Assembly (NCBI RefSeq): GCF_005280255.1
Contig: NZ_CP040018.1
Location: forward strand, 3,720,001-3,784,000
From: Arthrobacter sp. 24S4-2
Lineage (GTDB): Bacteria; Actinomycetota; Actinomycetes; Actinomycetales; Micrococcaceae
Length of the DNA stretch: 64,000 nucleotides
Direction: 5' to 3'
The number at the start of each line of letters is the position of its first letter. Within the stretch, counting starts at the first letter, position 1. The notes under the pieces were generated by a model. The model did no database searches. It was not told the DNA's origin and saw nothing but the letters and a program-made list of their open reading frames with translations. The translations under genes and the position numbers were made by a program. Of this stretch, positions 1-7,835 are shown piece by piece.

Positions 1-442
1 GGGTGAGCCTGGAACGCGCCGTTGACTTCGCCTCAATCCGGATTCCGTCCGGGATGATGAAGTTCACGATCGGAGGATGGACTTCTGCGCTCAGCACGAC
101 GACGGCGGTGGAACCGTCCGGACTTCCTGTGGCCGGCGCTACGGCGAGGCCGCTGAACCTGGCGTAGGCGCCGTTGCGGGCCAGGAAGTCGGCCGCGGCG
201 TTGCGGACGCGGCCGCCGTTCAGCACCGCGGTGGGGCTCCCGCCCTGGGTTTCCACCTGCCCCAGTGTGTAACTGTCCGCCGCCGCAACCGACGCACCGT
301 CGGCCATGGACAGCAATTTCTTATGCTCAAGGTACAGCGAAGACGCTGCCATGACTGCCGTGGCGACCAGGAGCGCCAGGAGAACATAGCCGATGATGAG
401 GACCATCATTTGCCCGTCTTCCGCGTCGTGTTCAAAGGCCAT
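1..442 (-). CDS. TadG-like pilus assembly protein, 3' end outside window
   Basis: The ATG at 442 opens a frame that runs past the left edge, so only about the first 147 residues are visible. An acidic start with an EDG motif is followed at once by a hydrophobic segment (QMMVLIIGYVLLALLVATAV), then by text resembling TadE/TadG extracytoplasmic domains (YLEHKKLLSMADGASVAAAD). TadG-like minor pseudopilins normally have one N-terminal membrane helix and an external domain. The gene is last in the visible tadA-B-C-pilin-TadE-TadE run, 11 bases after the preceding stop. The family call rests on topology and position more than on a diagnostic motif; the missing C-terminus prevents a check for a von Willebrand-type domain. 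Confidence 0.7.
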   Translation of the reverse strand, partial: MAFEHDAEDGQMMVLIIGYVLLALLVATAVMAASSLYLEHKKLLSMADGASVAAADSYTLGQVETQGGSPTAVLNGGRVRNAAADFLARNGAYARFSGLAVAPATGSPDGSTAVVVLSAEVHPPIVNFIIPDGIRIEAKSTARSRLT

Positions 443-453
443 ACTTCTCCTCA

Positions 454-996
454 TTACCTGAAGCGCCCCACAACCTGAGTGGCGGAGGCATCGAGTTGGC
501 TCACATTGAGCCGAAACGAATCATTGAAGGGCACGAAAGGCAGCGGGACCGTGAGATGGACCGTGACGGTGACGGCTGAGCCCGGCGCGAAGCACTCCGA
601 GGGATCGCAGCTTGTTTCCATCCGCGCGTTCTCTGCCGGATGGCCGTAGTCCGCCAAGGCCACCAAGACAGCCTGCTCGGCTGCCGTGCGGCCCGCTTCC
701 GCGTCGGCCTGGGCAACGTACACCTTCGCGGCCTGGTCCGCGGCACCGACGACGGCGAAGGCACCGCCCTGGATCTGCCCCACCGTGATGATGAAATAGA
801 CGAGCGGGACCATCAGGAGAAGTGCCAGGAAGGTGAACTCGACGGCGGCACTCCCCCGCTCCTCCGGAGCTGTCCGTCCCGCCGGGTCCTGTGCGCGTTC
901 AGGCGCGGAAACGCCGTCGGCACCGGCGATTGTTCCCATGGCTTCACCAAATCGGCGCTTGATCGTGGCCCGAATCCTACGGCTGGATTGCGGCAT
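454..996 (-). CDS. TadE-family minor pseudopilin
   Basis: This 180-residue protein has a basic, Pro/Ala-rich N-terminal stretch of about 45 residues. The TadE signature then follows: an ERG turn, SAAVEF, and a hydrophobic helix (about residues 52-72, FLALLLMVPLVYFIITVG). The remainder would lie outside the membrane and has two cysteines (SCDPSEC) that could form a disulfide. TadE proteins are minor pseudopilins of Flp/Tad pili, and the Glu five residues after the Gly matches the position recognised by prepilin peptidases. The chosen ATG overlaps the upstream TadE-like gene by 20 bases; an internal ATG at codon 20 would remove that overlap and is a reasonable alternative start. Confidence 0.8.
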   Translation of the reverse strand: MPQSSRRIRATIKRRFGEAMGTIAGADGVSAPERAQDPAGRTAPEERGSAAVEFTFLALLLMVPLVYFIITVGQIQGGAFAVVGAADQAAKVYVAQADAEAGRTAAEQAVLVALADYGHPAENARMETSCDPSECFAPGSAVTVTVHLTVPLPFVPFNDSFRLNVSQLDASATQVVGRFR

Positions 997-1423
997 GCCC
1001 CTTCACCTCCAGTGCGTCCCGGGGACCGATCAGTCCGATCACCGGTAGCGGGGCCCTGACGGTGACTTCCAACGTGCGGATGCCCTGGAACGTCACTTCG
1101 GTGGTTGTCACGTCCCTGGCGAATTCCGGATTGAGAGCCACGCCGATCAGCTCGCCCGTGCGGTCACGGGCGTCAGCGGCATTCCGGTCTGCAAGGGTGC
1201 CGTGCCTGGCGCCGGATGCTGCAGCGTCGATCAGCGTGTTGCGGACGTGGAGGACCAGCGTGAGCTGAATGATCGCCAGGAAGAAGATCGTGAGCAGCGC
1301 TCCGACCAGCACAAAGTCCACGACAGCGGAGCCACGTTCGCGCGGGCCGGTGCTGCCGTCATCACGCGGCTGTTCCGTCGTCGCTTGGTTCAACCGAGCA
1401 GTCTCCCCGACAGCCGCGGGCAT
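977..1423 (-). CDS. TadE-like minor pseudopilin
   Basis: This 148-residue protein begins with about 30 polar residues, then PRERGSAVVDFVLVGALLTI, the conserved TadE N-terminal helix with Asp in place of the usual Glu five residues after the Gly. A predicted external domain of about 90 residues follows. It lies between the pilin-like gene (three-base gap) and the second TadE gene (20-base overlap), so it should be co-translated with them. TadE proteins are thought to prime or stabilise Flp pilus fibres. No enzymatic motif is present. Confidence 0.78.
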   Translation of the reverse strand: MPAAVGETARLNQATTEQPRDDGSTGPRERGSAVVDFVLVGALLTIFFLAIIQLTLVLHVRNTLIDAAASGARHGTLADRNAADARDRTGELIGVALNPEFARDVTTTEVTFQGIRTLEVTVRAPLPVIGLIGPRDALEVKGHAAIQP

Positions 1424-1426
1424 GCG

Positions 1427-1681
1427 CTAGTTTCCCACCTTGTCCATGGCCTGGTTGAAAAGCCCCTCAAGGGCAGGTCCGGCCAGGGCCAACAGCGCTG
1501 CGACCAGGACTGCTGACATCAACGTGATCATCACCCAGCCGGGCACATCCCCTCGTTCGGGATGGTCGGCACCCCGGGACTCGCCCGTGCCGGCGCCCGG
1601 GCCGGAGACTTGCGCGGGGGTCCCGAAACGCAGGGCAATCGTGTGGAACAGGACCAAACCGCGGATTCCGAGCTGTTTCAT
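1427..1681 (-). CDS. Small pilin-like membrane protein of the Tad operon
   Basis: An 84-residue protein with one strongly hydrophobic C-terminal helix (WVMITLMSAVLVAALLALAG) ending in LFNQAMDKVGN. The helix is preceded by ERGDVPG, which resembles the ERG turn before the helices of the neighbouring TadE proteins. Its place after tadC and before tadE is where Flp pilin or a small DUF4244-like protein usually sits, so I read it as the likely pilin-like subunit. The usual Glu-Tyr pair of Flp pilins is absent, so this is an inference from size, topology and context. It starts with ATG, 64 bases after tadC. Confidence 0.55.
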   Translation of the reverse strand: MKQLGIRGLVLFHTIALRFGTPAQVSGPGAGTGESRGADHPERGDVPGWVMITLMSAVLVAALLALAGPALEGLFNQAMDKVGN

Positions 1682-1745
1682 TGCGCTTCCATTCTGTGGT
1701 TTCGGCTGGAGTGCTTTTCCCGGCGGTCCGGGCGATTTTGACCGG

Positions 1746-2687
1746 TCATAGTCCGAGGCTGATGGCGGCGAGGCCGGGGAACACGGCGAAGATGACCGTC
1801 AGGGGAAGGACGCCAAAGACCAACGGGACCATCATGGCGATTTCCTTCTTTCCCGCCGACTCCATCAGTTCACGTTTCGCTGTGTCCCGGACATCCTGGG
1901 CCTGCGCCCGGAGGACATCGGCAAGCGGCGTTCCCCGTTCCACCGCCACGATGATTCCGTCCACGAACCGTACGAGAGGGCCCAGGTCGGTCCGCGACGA
2001 GAACTGCTGCAGCGCTTCGACCAGCGGCTTTCCGGCCCGGGTCTCACCCAGCACCAGGTCGAACTCCTTGGCGAGTTCCCCGTGGGCGCTGCGGCACACC
2101 CGGTCCAGCGCACCCGTGGCGCTTTCGCCGGCACTGACCGCCAGAGCCATTAGCTCGGCGAGGCTCGGAAATTCAGTCATCATGCGCTTTTCGCGCCCCT
2201 TGATTTGCGCTCCCAGCCAGTAGTCCCTGAAGAGGAATCCGCCAAGGGCGCTGCCGAGGACAGCCACGGCGGCAAGGAACGGGTCGAACTGGCCGGTGGC
2301 GGCGCCGAAAAGCACCATGCCTGTGGCCGCGGTGAATCCAATGACAGCCCACAGCAACTGTTCGGCCCGAAAATCGATGGCTGGCTTGTGGATCCCTGCC
2401 TGGGCCAGCCTCCGGTTGAGCGCCGAGGACCCCAGGTTGAACCGGCTCAGGAAAGACAGTCCGTCCTTCAGGACTGGACGCAGTATTCTCCCCAGCGGTC
2501 CAAAGGGCGTGAGCGTGTCGGTCGGGGCCGTCAGGAGCCTGGACTCGATGTTTTGCGCCTTCAGTTGCGGCTCGATGCGCTCCGTGAAACTGGTGGCCCG
2601 CATGAACGGCAGGCGGACAACCACAAGCCAAAGTCCGGCGCCCAGGAGGATTCCACAAGCCACGGCCATAGCCGCGGGTGACGTCAT
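1746..2687 (-). CDS. tadC: Tad secretion inner-membrane platform protein TadC (T2SS F family)
   Basis: A 313-residue integral membrane protein of the GspF/TadC family, the inner-membrane platform that works with TadB and the TadA ATPase to assemble Flp pili. The start is the ATG at 2687 (MTSPAAMAVACGILLGAG), which overlaps the tadB stop in an ATGA. Hydrophobic segments lie at the N-terminus, in the middle (LLWAVIGFTAATGMVLFGAA) and at the C-terminus (IAMMVPLVFGVLPLTVIFAV). Between them is the cytoplasmic F domain with the family text FPSLAELMALAVSAGESATG and a conserved GTPLADVLRAQAQDVRD region. Length and topology are normal for the family. Confidence 0.88.
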   Translation of the reverse strand: MTSPAAMAVACGILLGAGLWLVVVRLPFMRATSFTERIEPQLKAQNIESRLLTAPTDTLTPFGPLGRILRPVLKDGLSFLSRFNLGSSALNRRLAQAGIHKPAIDFRAEQLLWAVIGFTAATGMVLFGAATGQFDPFLAAVAVLGSALGGFLFRDYWLGAQIKGREKRMMTEFPSLAELMALAVSAGESATGALDRVCRSAHGELAKEFDLVLGETRAGKPLVEALQQFSSRTDLGPLVRFVDGIIVAVERGTPLADVLRAQAQDVRDTAKRELMESAGKKEIAMMVPLVFGVLPLTVIFAVFPGLAAISLGL

Positions 2688-3538
2688 CTGAGCACCCTCT
2701 CTTCCTCCGGCAGCGCCCCGATCCGCAGCATGATTGAGTAGCAAACGGCGGAAACGGCCAGGCCGCCAAGCAGGACGGCAGCGCCCATCGGAGTGTTGTA
2801 GGCAGCCACGGCTTCGGGGCGGGTGGCCAGCAGCACCATGACGATCCATGGCGCGGCCACTGCGAGCCGGGCAGCGTTCACTGTCCAGGACTGACGGGCT
2901 TCAAGTTCACTCCTGGTTCTGGCACTTTCACGCAGGAATTCGCCCAGTGTTCCCAACAGCCGGCCAAGGTCTGAACCGCCCACTTCACGGGTCAGTCTGA
3001 GGGCTTCGACGATCCTGTCTGCAACGGGGTCTGCGAGCCGTTCCTTCAGCCTGTTGAGGGCGGGATCGAACTGTCCGCCGGAGCGGTAGTCGGCACCGAA
3101 GTCACGAAACACGTGCCGCAGTTCTTCGGGGCCCTTTTCGCTCAGCTGGATAAGCGCTTCCGGCAATGACAGCCCAGCTCTAATCGCGGAGCGAAGGTGG
3201 TCGACAACGTCCGGCCATAACTGGCGCAGTGTCGCGGTGCGTTTGCGGGCGCGCCATCTGACGACCGCCATGGGGAGCCATCCTCCGAACAGGCCAAAGC
3301 ACCCCGAGATGGGCCAGGACCTCGTCACGCCAAAGAAGACCAGGCTGACGAAGGCTGCGAGGCCGAGGCACGTGGAGACAAGGCCAAGGGCCGAGACATT
3401 TTCAATTCCTGCTGAACGGAGCAAATCAACGAGCCGGCTTGACCGGGGCCGGCGTTTGATGGCTCCCGGCTGGTCCCAGAAAGACCACCAGATAAGGAAC
3501 AGTCCGGTGCCGAAAAGCACCCCCAGCACGGGCGCCAT
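2684..3538 (-). CDS. tadB: Tad secretion inner-membrane platform protein TadB (T2SS F family)
   Basis: A 284-residue GspF-like membrane protein. The ATG at 3538 overlaps the tadA stop by one base (TGATG) and avoids a long unsupported upstream extension. Two N-terminal helices are followed by a cytoplasmic domain containing LWPDVVDHLRSAIRAGLSLP and TREVGGSDLGRLLGTLGEF, typical of TadB, and then two C-terminal helices. TadB and TadC are thought to form the platform that couples TadA ATP hydrolysis to pilin extraction. The adjacent, overlapping tadA and tadC support the assignment. Confidence 0.88.
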   Translation of the reverse strand: MAPVLGVLFGTGLFLIWWSFWDQPGAIKRRPRSSRLVDLLRSAGIENVSALGLVSTCLGLAAFVSLVFFGVTRSWPISGCFGLFGGWLPMAVVRWRARKRTATLRQLWPDVVDHLRSAIRAGLSLPEALIQLSEKGPEELRHVFRDFGADYRSGGQFDPALNRLKERLADPVADRIVEALRLTREVGGSDLGRLLGTLGEFLRESARTRSELEARQSWTVNAARLAVAAPWIVMVLLATRPEAVAAYNTPMGAAVLLGGLAVSAVCYSIMLRIGALPEEERVLR

Positions 3539-4761
3539 CAACGCGGTTCCAGCAGGGCTGCGACGTCGAATCCTGCAGCGCCAAATTTCTCGGCGGCAGG
3601 CATGGAGTTGGCCTTGGGCTGCAACTGCCCGTCCGCCATGGCGAACACCATCGACGACTCGATGATGCCGTTTTCCACCCTCTTGCCGAGGGAAAGTATC
3701 TCCGTCACTTGGCGTCGTCCGTTGGCCTGCCGGCTGCAGTGGACCACAAGATCGATGCACGAGGCAACGGTGGGAACGACGAACGCACTTGAGATGTTGT
3801 CCCCGGCCAGTAGCGGGAGTGTGCACAGCTTCGTCACAGCGTCGTGTGCGGAGTTCGCATGGACGGTGCACATCCCTGGAAGCCCGGAATTCAGCGCGAT
3901 CAACATGTCAAGGCTTTCCGCCTCCCGGACCTCGCCCACCACCAGGCGGTCCGGCCGCATCCTGAGGGCTTCCTTGACAAGCCGTCGCAGCGGGATCTCG
4001 CCTTCACCCTCAAGGTTTGGCTGCCGGCACTGCAGGCCGACAACGTCGCGCAAGGGAAATTGGAGTTCGAAGATCTCCTCAACTGTGATCACGCGCTCCC
4101 GTGCGCCTATGCTCGCTGCCAGACAATTCAGCATGGTGGTCTTGCCGGCCTGCGTCGCGCCCGACACAAGAATGTTGAGTCCGCTGGCAACTGCGGCTCC
4201 CAGGAACCGCGCGGACTGTGGAGTCAGCGTGCCCAGCTCCACCAGATGCTCAAGCCGGCTCGTCTTTACAACGAACTTACGGATATTGATCGCCCAGTGG
4301 CGTCTTGTCACATCCGGGATAACCACATGAAGGCGCGATCCGTCCGGAAGTGCCGCATCCACAAAGGGCGAGGACATGTCGAGTCGGCGACCCGAACTCT
4401 TGAGCATCCGTTCCACCAGGTCCCGAACCTGCTGATCGGACAGGCTGAGGGAGGTCAGCTCGGACTCGCCGTTTCGTGCCACATAGATCTCGCTGGGTGC
4501 GTTGAGCCAAATTTCCTCGATGGTGGGGTCATCCAGCAGTGGCTGCAGCGCACCAAAACCGGCGACGGCGTCGTAGACATAACGGCGGGCTGTCTCCAGC
4601 GGGCCGATCGGCGGAAGCGGCCCCATCAACGCGCGTTCGTCGTAGTCGCTGACCGCGGCCTCAACCAGCCTGCGAACTTCGCTCGCCTGCCGGAGGGGGT
4701 CAAGGCCGCGGCGCCGGATCAGCTCGCGGACCTCGTCTTCCACAATTCGAACAGCGTCCAT
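3538..4761 (-). CDS. tadA: Flp pilus assembly ATPase TadA/CpaF
   Basis: A 407-residue secretion ATPase of the GspE/VirB11 superfamily. The ATG at 4761 has GGGGA just upstream. An N-terminal helical domain (DEVRELIRRRGLDPLRQ) precedes the family segment DDPTIEEIWLNAPSEIYVAR. Walker A is GATQAGKTT near residue 200. Further on are an Asp-box-like VEEIFELQF, the His-containing CRQPNLEGEGEI, and Walker B with downstream helix RPDRLVVGEVREAESLD. TadA is a cytoplasmic hexameric ATPase powering Flp pilus extension. It is the first gene of the minus-strand operon and shares its upstream region with the divergent lysozyme gene. Confidence 0.93.
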   Translation of the reverse strand: MDAVRIVEDEVRELIRRRGLDPLRQASEVRRLVEAAVSDYDERALMGPLPPIGPLETARRYVYDAVAGFGALQPLLDDPTIEEIWLNAPSEIYVARNGESELTSLSLSDQQVRDLVERMLKSSGRRLDMSSPFVDAALPDGSRLHVVIPDVTRRHWAINIRKFVVKTSRLEHLVELGTLTPQSARFLGAAVASGLNILVSGATQAGKTTMLNCLAASIGARERVITVEEIFELQFPLRDVVGLQCRQPNLEGEGEIPLRRLVKEALRMRPDRLVVGEVREAESLDMLIALNSGLPGMCTVHANSAHDAVTKLCTLPLLAGDNISSAFVVPTVASCIDLVVHCSRQANGRRQVTEILSLGKRVENGIIESSMVFAMADGQLQPKANSMPAAEKFGAAGFDVAALLEPR

Positions 4762-4857
4762 GAGTTCCCCAATACGACTGCCGCCCCGACTGAGGCAGTA
4801 CAACTGCGTTAAAGCTAAGGGTGTATGCACGTGTAAGCCAAGTCACATCTTTGGAGT

Positions 4858-4866
4858 TGTGGATAA
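4858..4866 (-). promoter_or_regulatory. DnaA-box-like TTATCCACA between tadA and the lysozyme gene
   Basis: The minus strand reads TTATCCACA, a perfect match to the classical DnaA box. On the plus strand it is part of TGTGGATAACC, which also occurs at 45914 (upstream of cpaB) and in reverse orientation at 32194-32204. It lies about 97 bases before tadA and 190 before the lysozyme start. Its function is unknown; a single box does not make an origin. Confidence 0.4.
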
Positions 4867-4900
4867 CCAGGGAAATCGGGTTAATTCCGATTCACATTGG

Positions 4901-4941
4901 TAACACCAGAATCACTAGTCTCACTGTGCACACCGGTGTTA
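4901..4941. promoter_or_regulatory. Possible operator: TAACACC / GGTGTTA inverted repeat
   Basis: TAACACC at 4901-4907 is the exact reverse complement of GGTGTTA at 4935-4941. The second arm is nested in the palindrome ACACCGGTGT. The arms are 27 bases apart in the tadA/lysozyme intergenic region, so this looks more like paired protein sites than an RNA hairpin. No regulator can be named. Confidence 0.3.
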
Positions 4942-5055
4942 TGGTAGGCGCGTTAAGTCAGACATTTCTCACAGTTCGGTTATTCCTGCGGAATGCAGCT
5001 GGAGATGCGACCTAGTGGCCTGTCTTTTGGGCACGTCATTATTCCGGAGCGAAAT

Positions 5056-7587
5056 ATGAAGCGGAACCCAGAGCCACACCGTCCCAGCCCACGCAACCGG
5101 TTCGGGTCGCTGTTCCTGGCTATGGCCCTGCTTGCCGTTCCGGGGCTCGCTCTCCCCGCCGGCGCCGCTGAACCGGAACCCGCCGCCACGGCGGCAGCTC
5201 CCTCCGGGTCCGCTTCTCCCTCGACTTCCGCCGCGACCGAAACGGCGGCTCCGCAGCCGTCGGATCCGCCCCCGGCACCCGCGGATGCACCGGCAGCAGT
5301 GACGCCGACGGCGGTCTCGGCTGCCGCTGCCACCGAGTCGGGCACCACCACTGGACCAACGGCTGCCGCTGCTGCGGCCGTTCCGGATCCGGCCTCCGAC
5401 GCCGACCGTGCTGCGATGGCGACGGCCGTCGGTCCCGGCGGGGCCGAGATGGGGCAGCGGTCCGCACGCGTGACAACCTCCGCCAAACTGTTGCAGGGAA
5501 CCAAGTCCTTCACGACGCAGTCACTCGAAACGCAGGGCACCTGGTCCCCCACATTCGGCGTCAAGGGACTAGACGTCAGTGCCTACCAGTCCACCGTGGA
5601 CTGGCAGCAGCAGTGGAACATGGGCGCCAGGTTCGCCTACGTCAAAGCATCCGAAGGCAACTACTACACCAACCCGTCCTTCAGTACCCAATACGATGGC
5701 TCGCGGAACGTCGGAATGATCCGCGGCGCCTACCATTTCGCCATCCCGAACTGGTCCTCCGGAGCAGACCAGGCACGCTACTTCGTGCAGAACGGCGGCG
5801 GCTGGACTCCCGACGGCTACACCCTCCCGCCCGTCCTGGATTTCGAGTTCAACCCCTACGAAGGCCGGACGATTAATGGGTTCTACTTCGGCAACACGTG
5901 CTATGGAATGTCGCCCGCCCAGCTGACCAACTGGGTGCGTGACTTCGGAAATACCATGCTCGCCATGACCGGGCGCCTCCCCATGATCTACACCAATACC
6001 TCGTGGTGGAAACAGTGCACCGCCGATGCTGCCGGCTTCGGCGATTACCCCCTCTGGGTAGCCGCCTACCCGGGCTCCGCCACGAATGATGCCGGCCCGG
6101 TTCCGTCCAGCTGGGACACGTACAGCATGTGGCAGTACAGCAGCACGGGGCCTTTCGCCGGCGATTCGAATATCTGGAACGGCGACTATGCTTCTTTGTC
6201 GCTGTTTACGGGCACACGGCCCCAAGGCTCGTTCGACACTGCGAGCATCGAACGCACCGGCACCACCACCGCACTGAAGATACGGGGCTGGGCCCTGGAC
6301 CGGGGTCTGCCCGGTGCCACCACGGAGGTCCATGCCTACGTGACGGCGCCAAACGGGACGAAGACCCTGTACAAGTTCCCGGCGACAACCTACCGGCCCG
6401 ACGTCAATAAGGTCCTGGGGCTGGGCGACTACCACGGCTTCGACAATCAAATTCCGATCAACGTTTCCGGAAAATACACCATCTGCGTCTACGCCATCGG
6501 CAAGTTCATCAACCCGGGCCTCGGGTGCAAGTCGCTCACAGTGGACGGTGCCGAACCGCCGATCGGCAGCCTCGACGAAGTTTCGGAACAGCGGTCCCCG
6601 GACAAGGAATCGATAAAGGTACGGGGCTGGGCCGTCGACATGAGCCGACCCTCAGTCACTTCCGAGGTCCACGCCTATCTCTACGGCCCGGACGGCAGCA
6701 GCACCCTCTACAAGATCCCGGCAAACACTTCCCGGCCGGATGTGGACCGCATATATTCCGTCGGCGCCAACCATGGCTTCGAAACCAACATCGACATCAC
6801 CAAGGCAGGCAACTACAAGCTCTGCGCCTATTCCATCGGGCTGTATCTTCACTCGGAACTTGGCTGCCGGTCCATCAGCGTGGCTCCCGGGACGACGCCG
6901 ATAGGCAGCTTGGACGCGGTCCTCATCAAGAAGACCAGCACCCAGGCTTCGCTGGGCGTTCGTGGATGGGCGATCGACTACGGAAATACTTCCGCGCAGC
7001 TCACGGTGCATGCCTACGTTCTGGCACCCAACGGCGCCACCACCGTTCACGTATTGACCGCGTCAAAGACCCGTCCGGACGTGAATAGAGTACTTGGCGT
7101 GCCGGGCGACCATGGCTATGACAATGACATTCCGATCAGCCAGCCCGGTAAGTACCGGGTATGTACCTACGCCATTGCCCTTAGCCCGGTCTCCCCCGGC
7201 AACCCTCTTCTGGGCTGCAGCTACATCGACGCCGGTTTCAGCGCCAGCCCGATCGGCTACCTCGACTCCGTGAAGATCGAATCCACCAACGGCGTTGCCT
7301 CCGTCGTCGCCAACGGATGGACCGTGGACCAGGATGTGCCGAGCGAATCCCTGAGCGTGCACACGTATGTCACGGCGCCGGACGGCACTGTCACCAACTT
7401 CGCTGTCATGGCTAACCAGCCCCGGCCCGACGTCAATCAGATGCTAAAGATCAGCGGTGACCACGGCTATACGTCAAAGAAAGCCATCTCCCAGCGCGGA
7501 CTTTACAAGGTTTGCACATACGGAATTGCGATATCACCGTTCACAGCAGGAAACTCACTACTGGGGTGCCAGACTGTGGCGTACTGA
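5056..7587 (+). CDS. Secreted GH25 lysozyme with four C-terminal repeats
   Basis: An 843-residue exported protein. The ATG at 5056 has GGAGCGAA upstream and opens a signal peptide: basic start, hydrophobic FLAMALLAVPGLALPAGAA, probable cleavage near residue 38. A low-complexity Ala/Pro/Thr/Ser linker runs to about residue 160. The GH25 domain (about 165-385) contains GLDVSAYQ, YVKASEG, GAYHFA and the acidic pair in LDFEFNPY, matching the Asp/Glu active site of Chalaropsis-type muramidases that cut the MurNAc-GlcNAc bond. Four repeats begin near residues 389, 502, 615 and 732, each with an IGSLD-like start, RGWA-x-D, RPDV-(D/N) and C-x-Y-x-I...LGC. They may bind the cell wall. The gene is divergent from tadA. 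Confidence 0.9.
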   Translation: MKRNPEPHRPSPRNRFGSLFLAMALLAVPGLALPAGAAEPEPAATAAAPSGSASPSTSAATETAAPQPSDPPPAPADAPAAVTPTAVSAAAATESGTTTGPTAAAAAAVPDPASDADRAAMATAVGPGGAEMGQRSARVTTSAKLLQGTKSFTTQSLETQGTWSPTFGVKGLDVSAYQSTVDWQQQWNMGARFAYVKASEGNYYTNPSFSTQYDGSRNVGMIRGAYHFAIPNWSSGADQARYFVQNGGGWTPDGYTLPPVLDFEFNPYEGRTINGFYFGNTCYGMSPAQLTNWVRDFGNTMLAMTGRLPMIYTNTSWWKQCTADAAGFGDYPLWVAAYPGSATNDAGPVPSSWDTYSMWQYSSTGPFAGDSNIWNGDYASLSLFTGTRPQGSFDTASIERTGTTTALKIRGWALDRGLPGATTEVHAYVTAPNGTKTLYKFPATTYRPDVNKVLGLGDYHGFDNQIPINVSGKYTICVYAIGKFINPGLGCKSLTVDGAEPPIGSLDEVSEQRSPDKESIKVRGWAVDMSRPSVTSEVHAYLYGPDGSSTLYKIPANTSRPDVDRIYSVGANHGFETNIDITKAGNYKLCAYSIGLYLHSELGCRSISVAPGTTPIGSLDAVLIKKTSTQASLGVRGWAIDYGNTSAQLTVHAYVLAPNGATTVHVLTASKTRPDVNRVLGVPGDHGYDNDIPISQPGKYRVCTYAIALSPVSPGNPLLGCSYIDAGFSASPIGYLDSVKIESTNGVASVVANGWTVDQDVPSESLSVHTYVTAPDGTVTNFAVMANQPRPDVNQMLKISGDHGYTSKKAISQRGLYKVCTYGIAISPFTAGNSLLGCQTVAY

Positions 7588-7835
7588 CTCATCCGGGCAC
7601 GGGACGGTAGGTACCCAGTTCTCAGTGGCCGAAGTTCCCGCATCACGAGCCTCTTGTCCAGTATCGGATTCAATACGTGCAATGTCGTGGCGGCGCGTCC
7701 GAAGGAACGGGCTCCCAAGGAAAGCTGACTACCCCTGTCGCGATTCCGGTTCAGGATGCTGGGCGTCCAAACAAGCACATGCCGGAATCCCATCCCCACG
7801 AACCTTGACGAAACCCCGACAGCCCCCTGTTCCGC

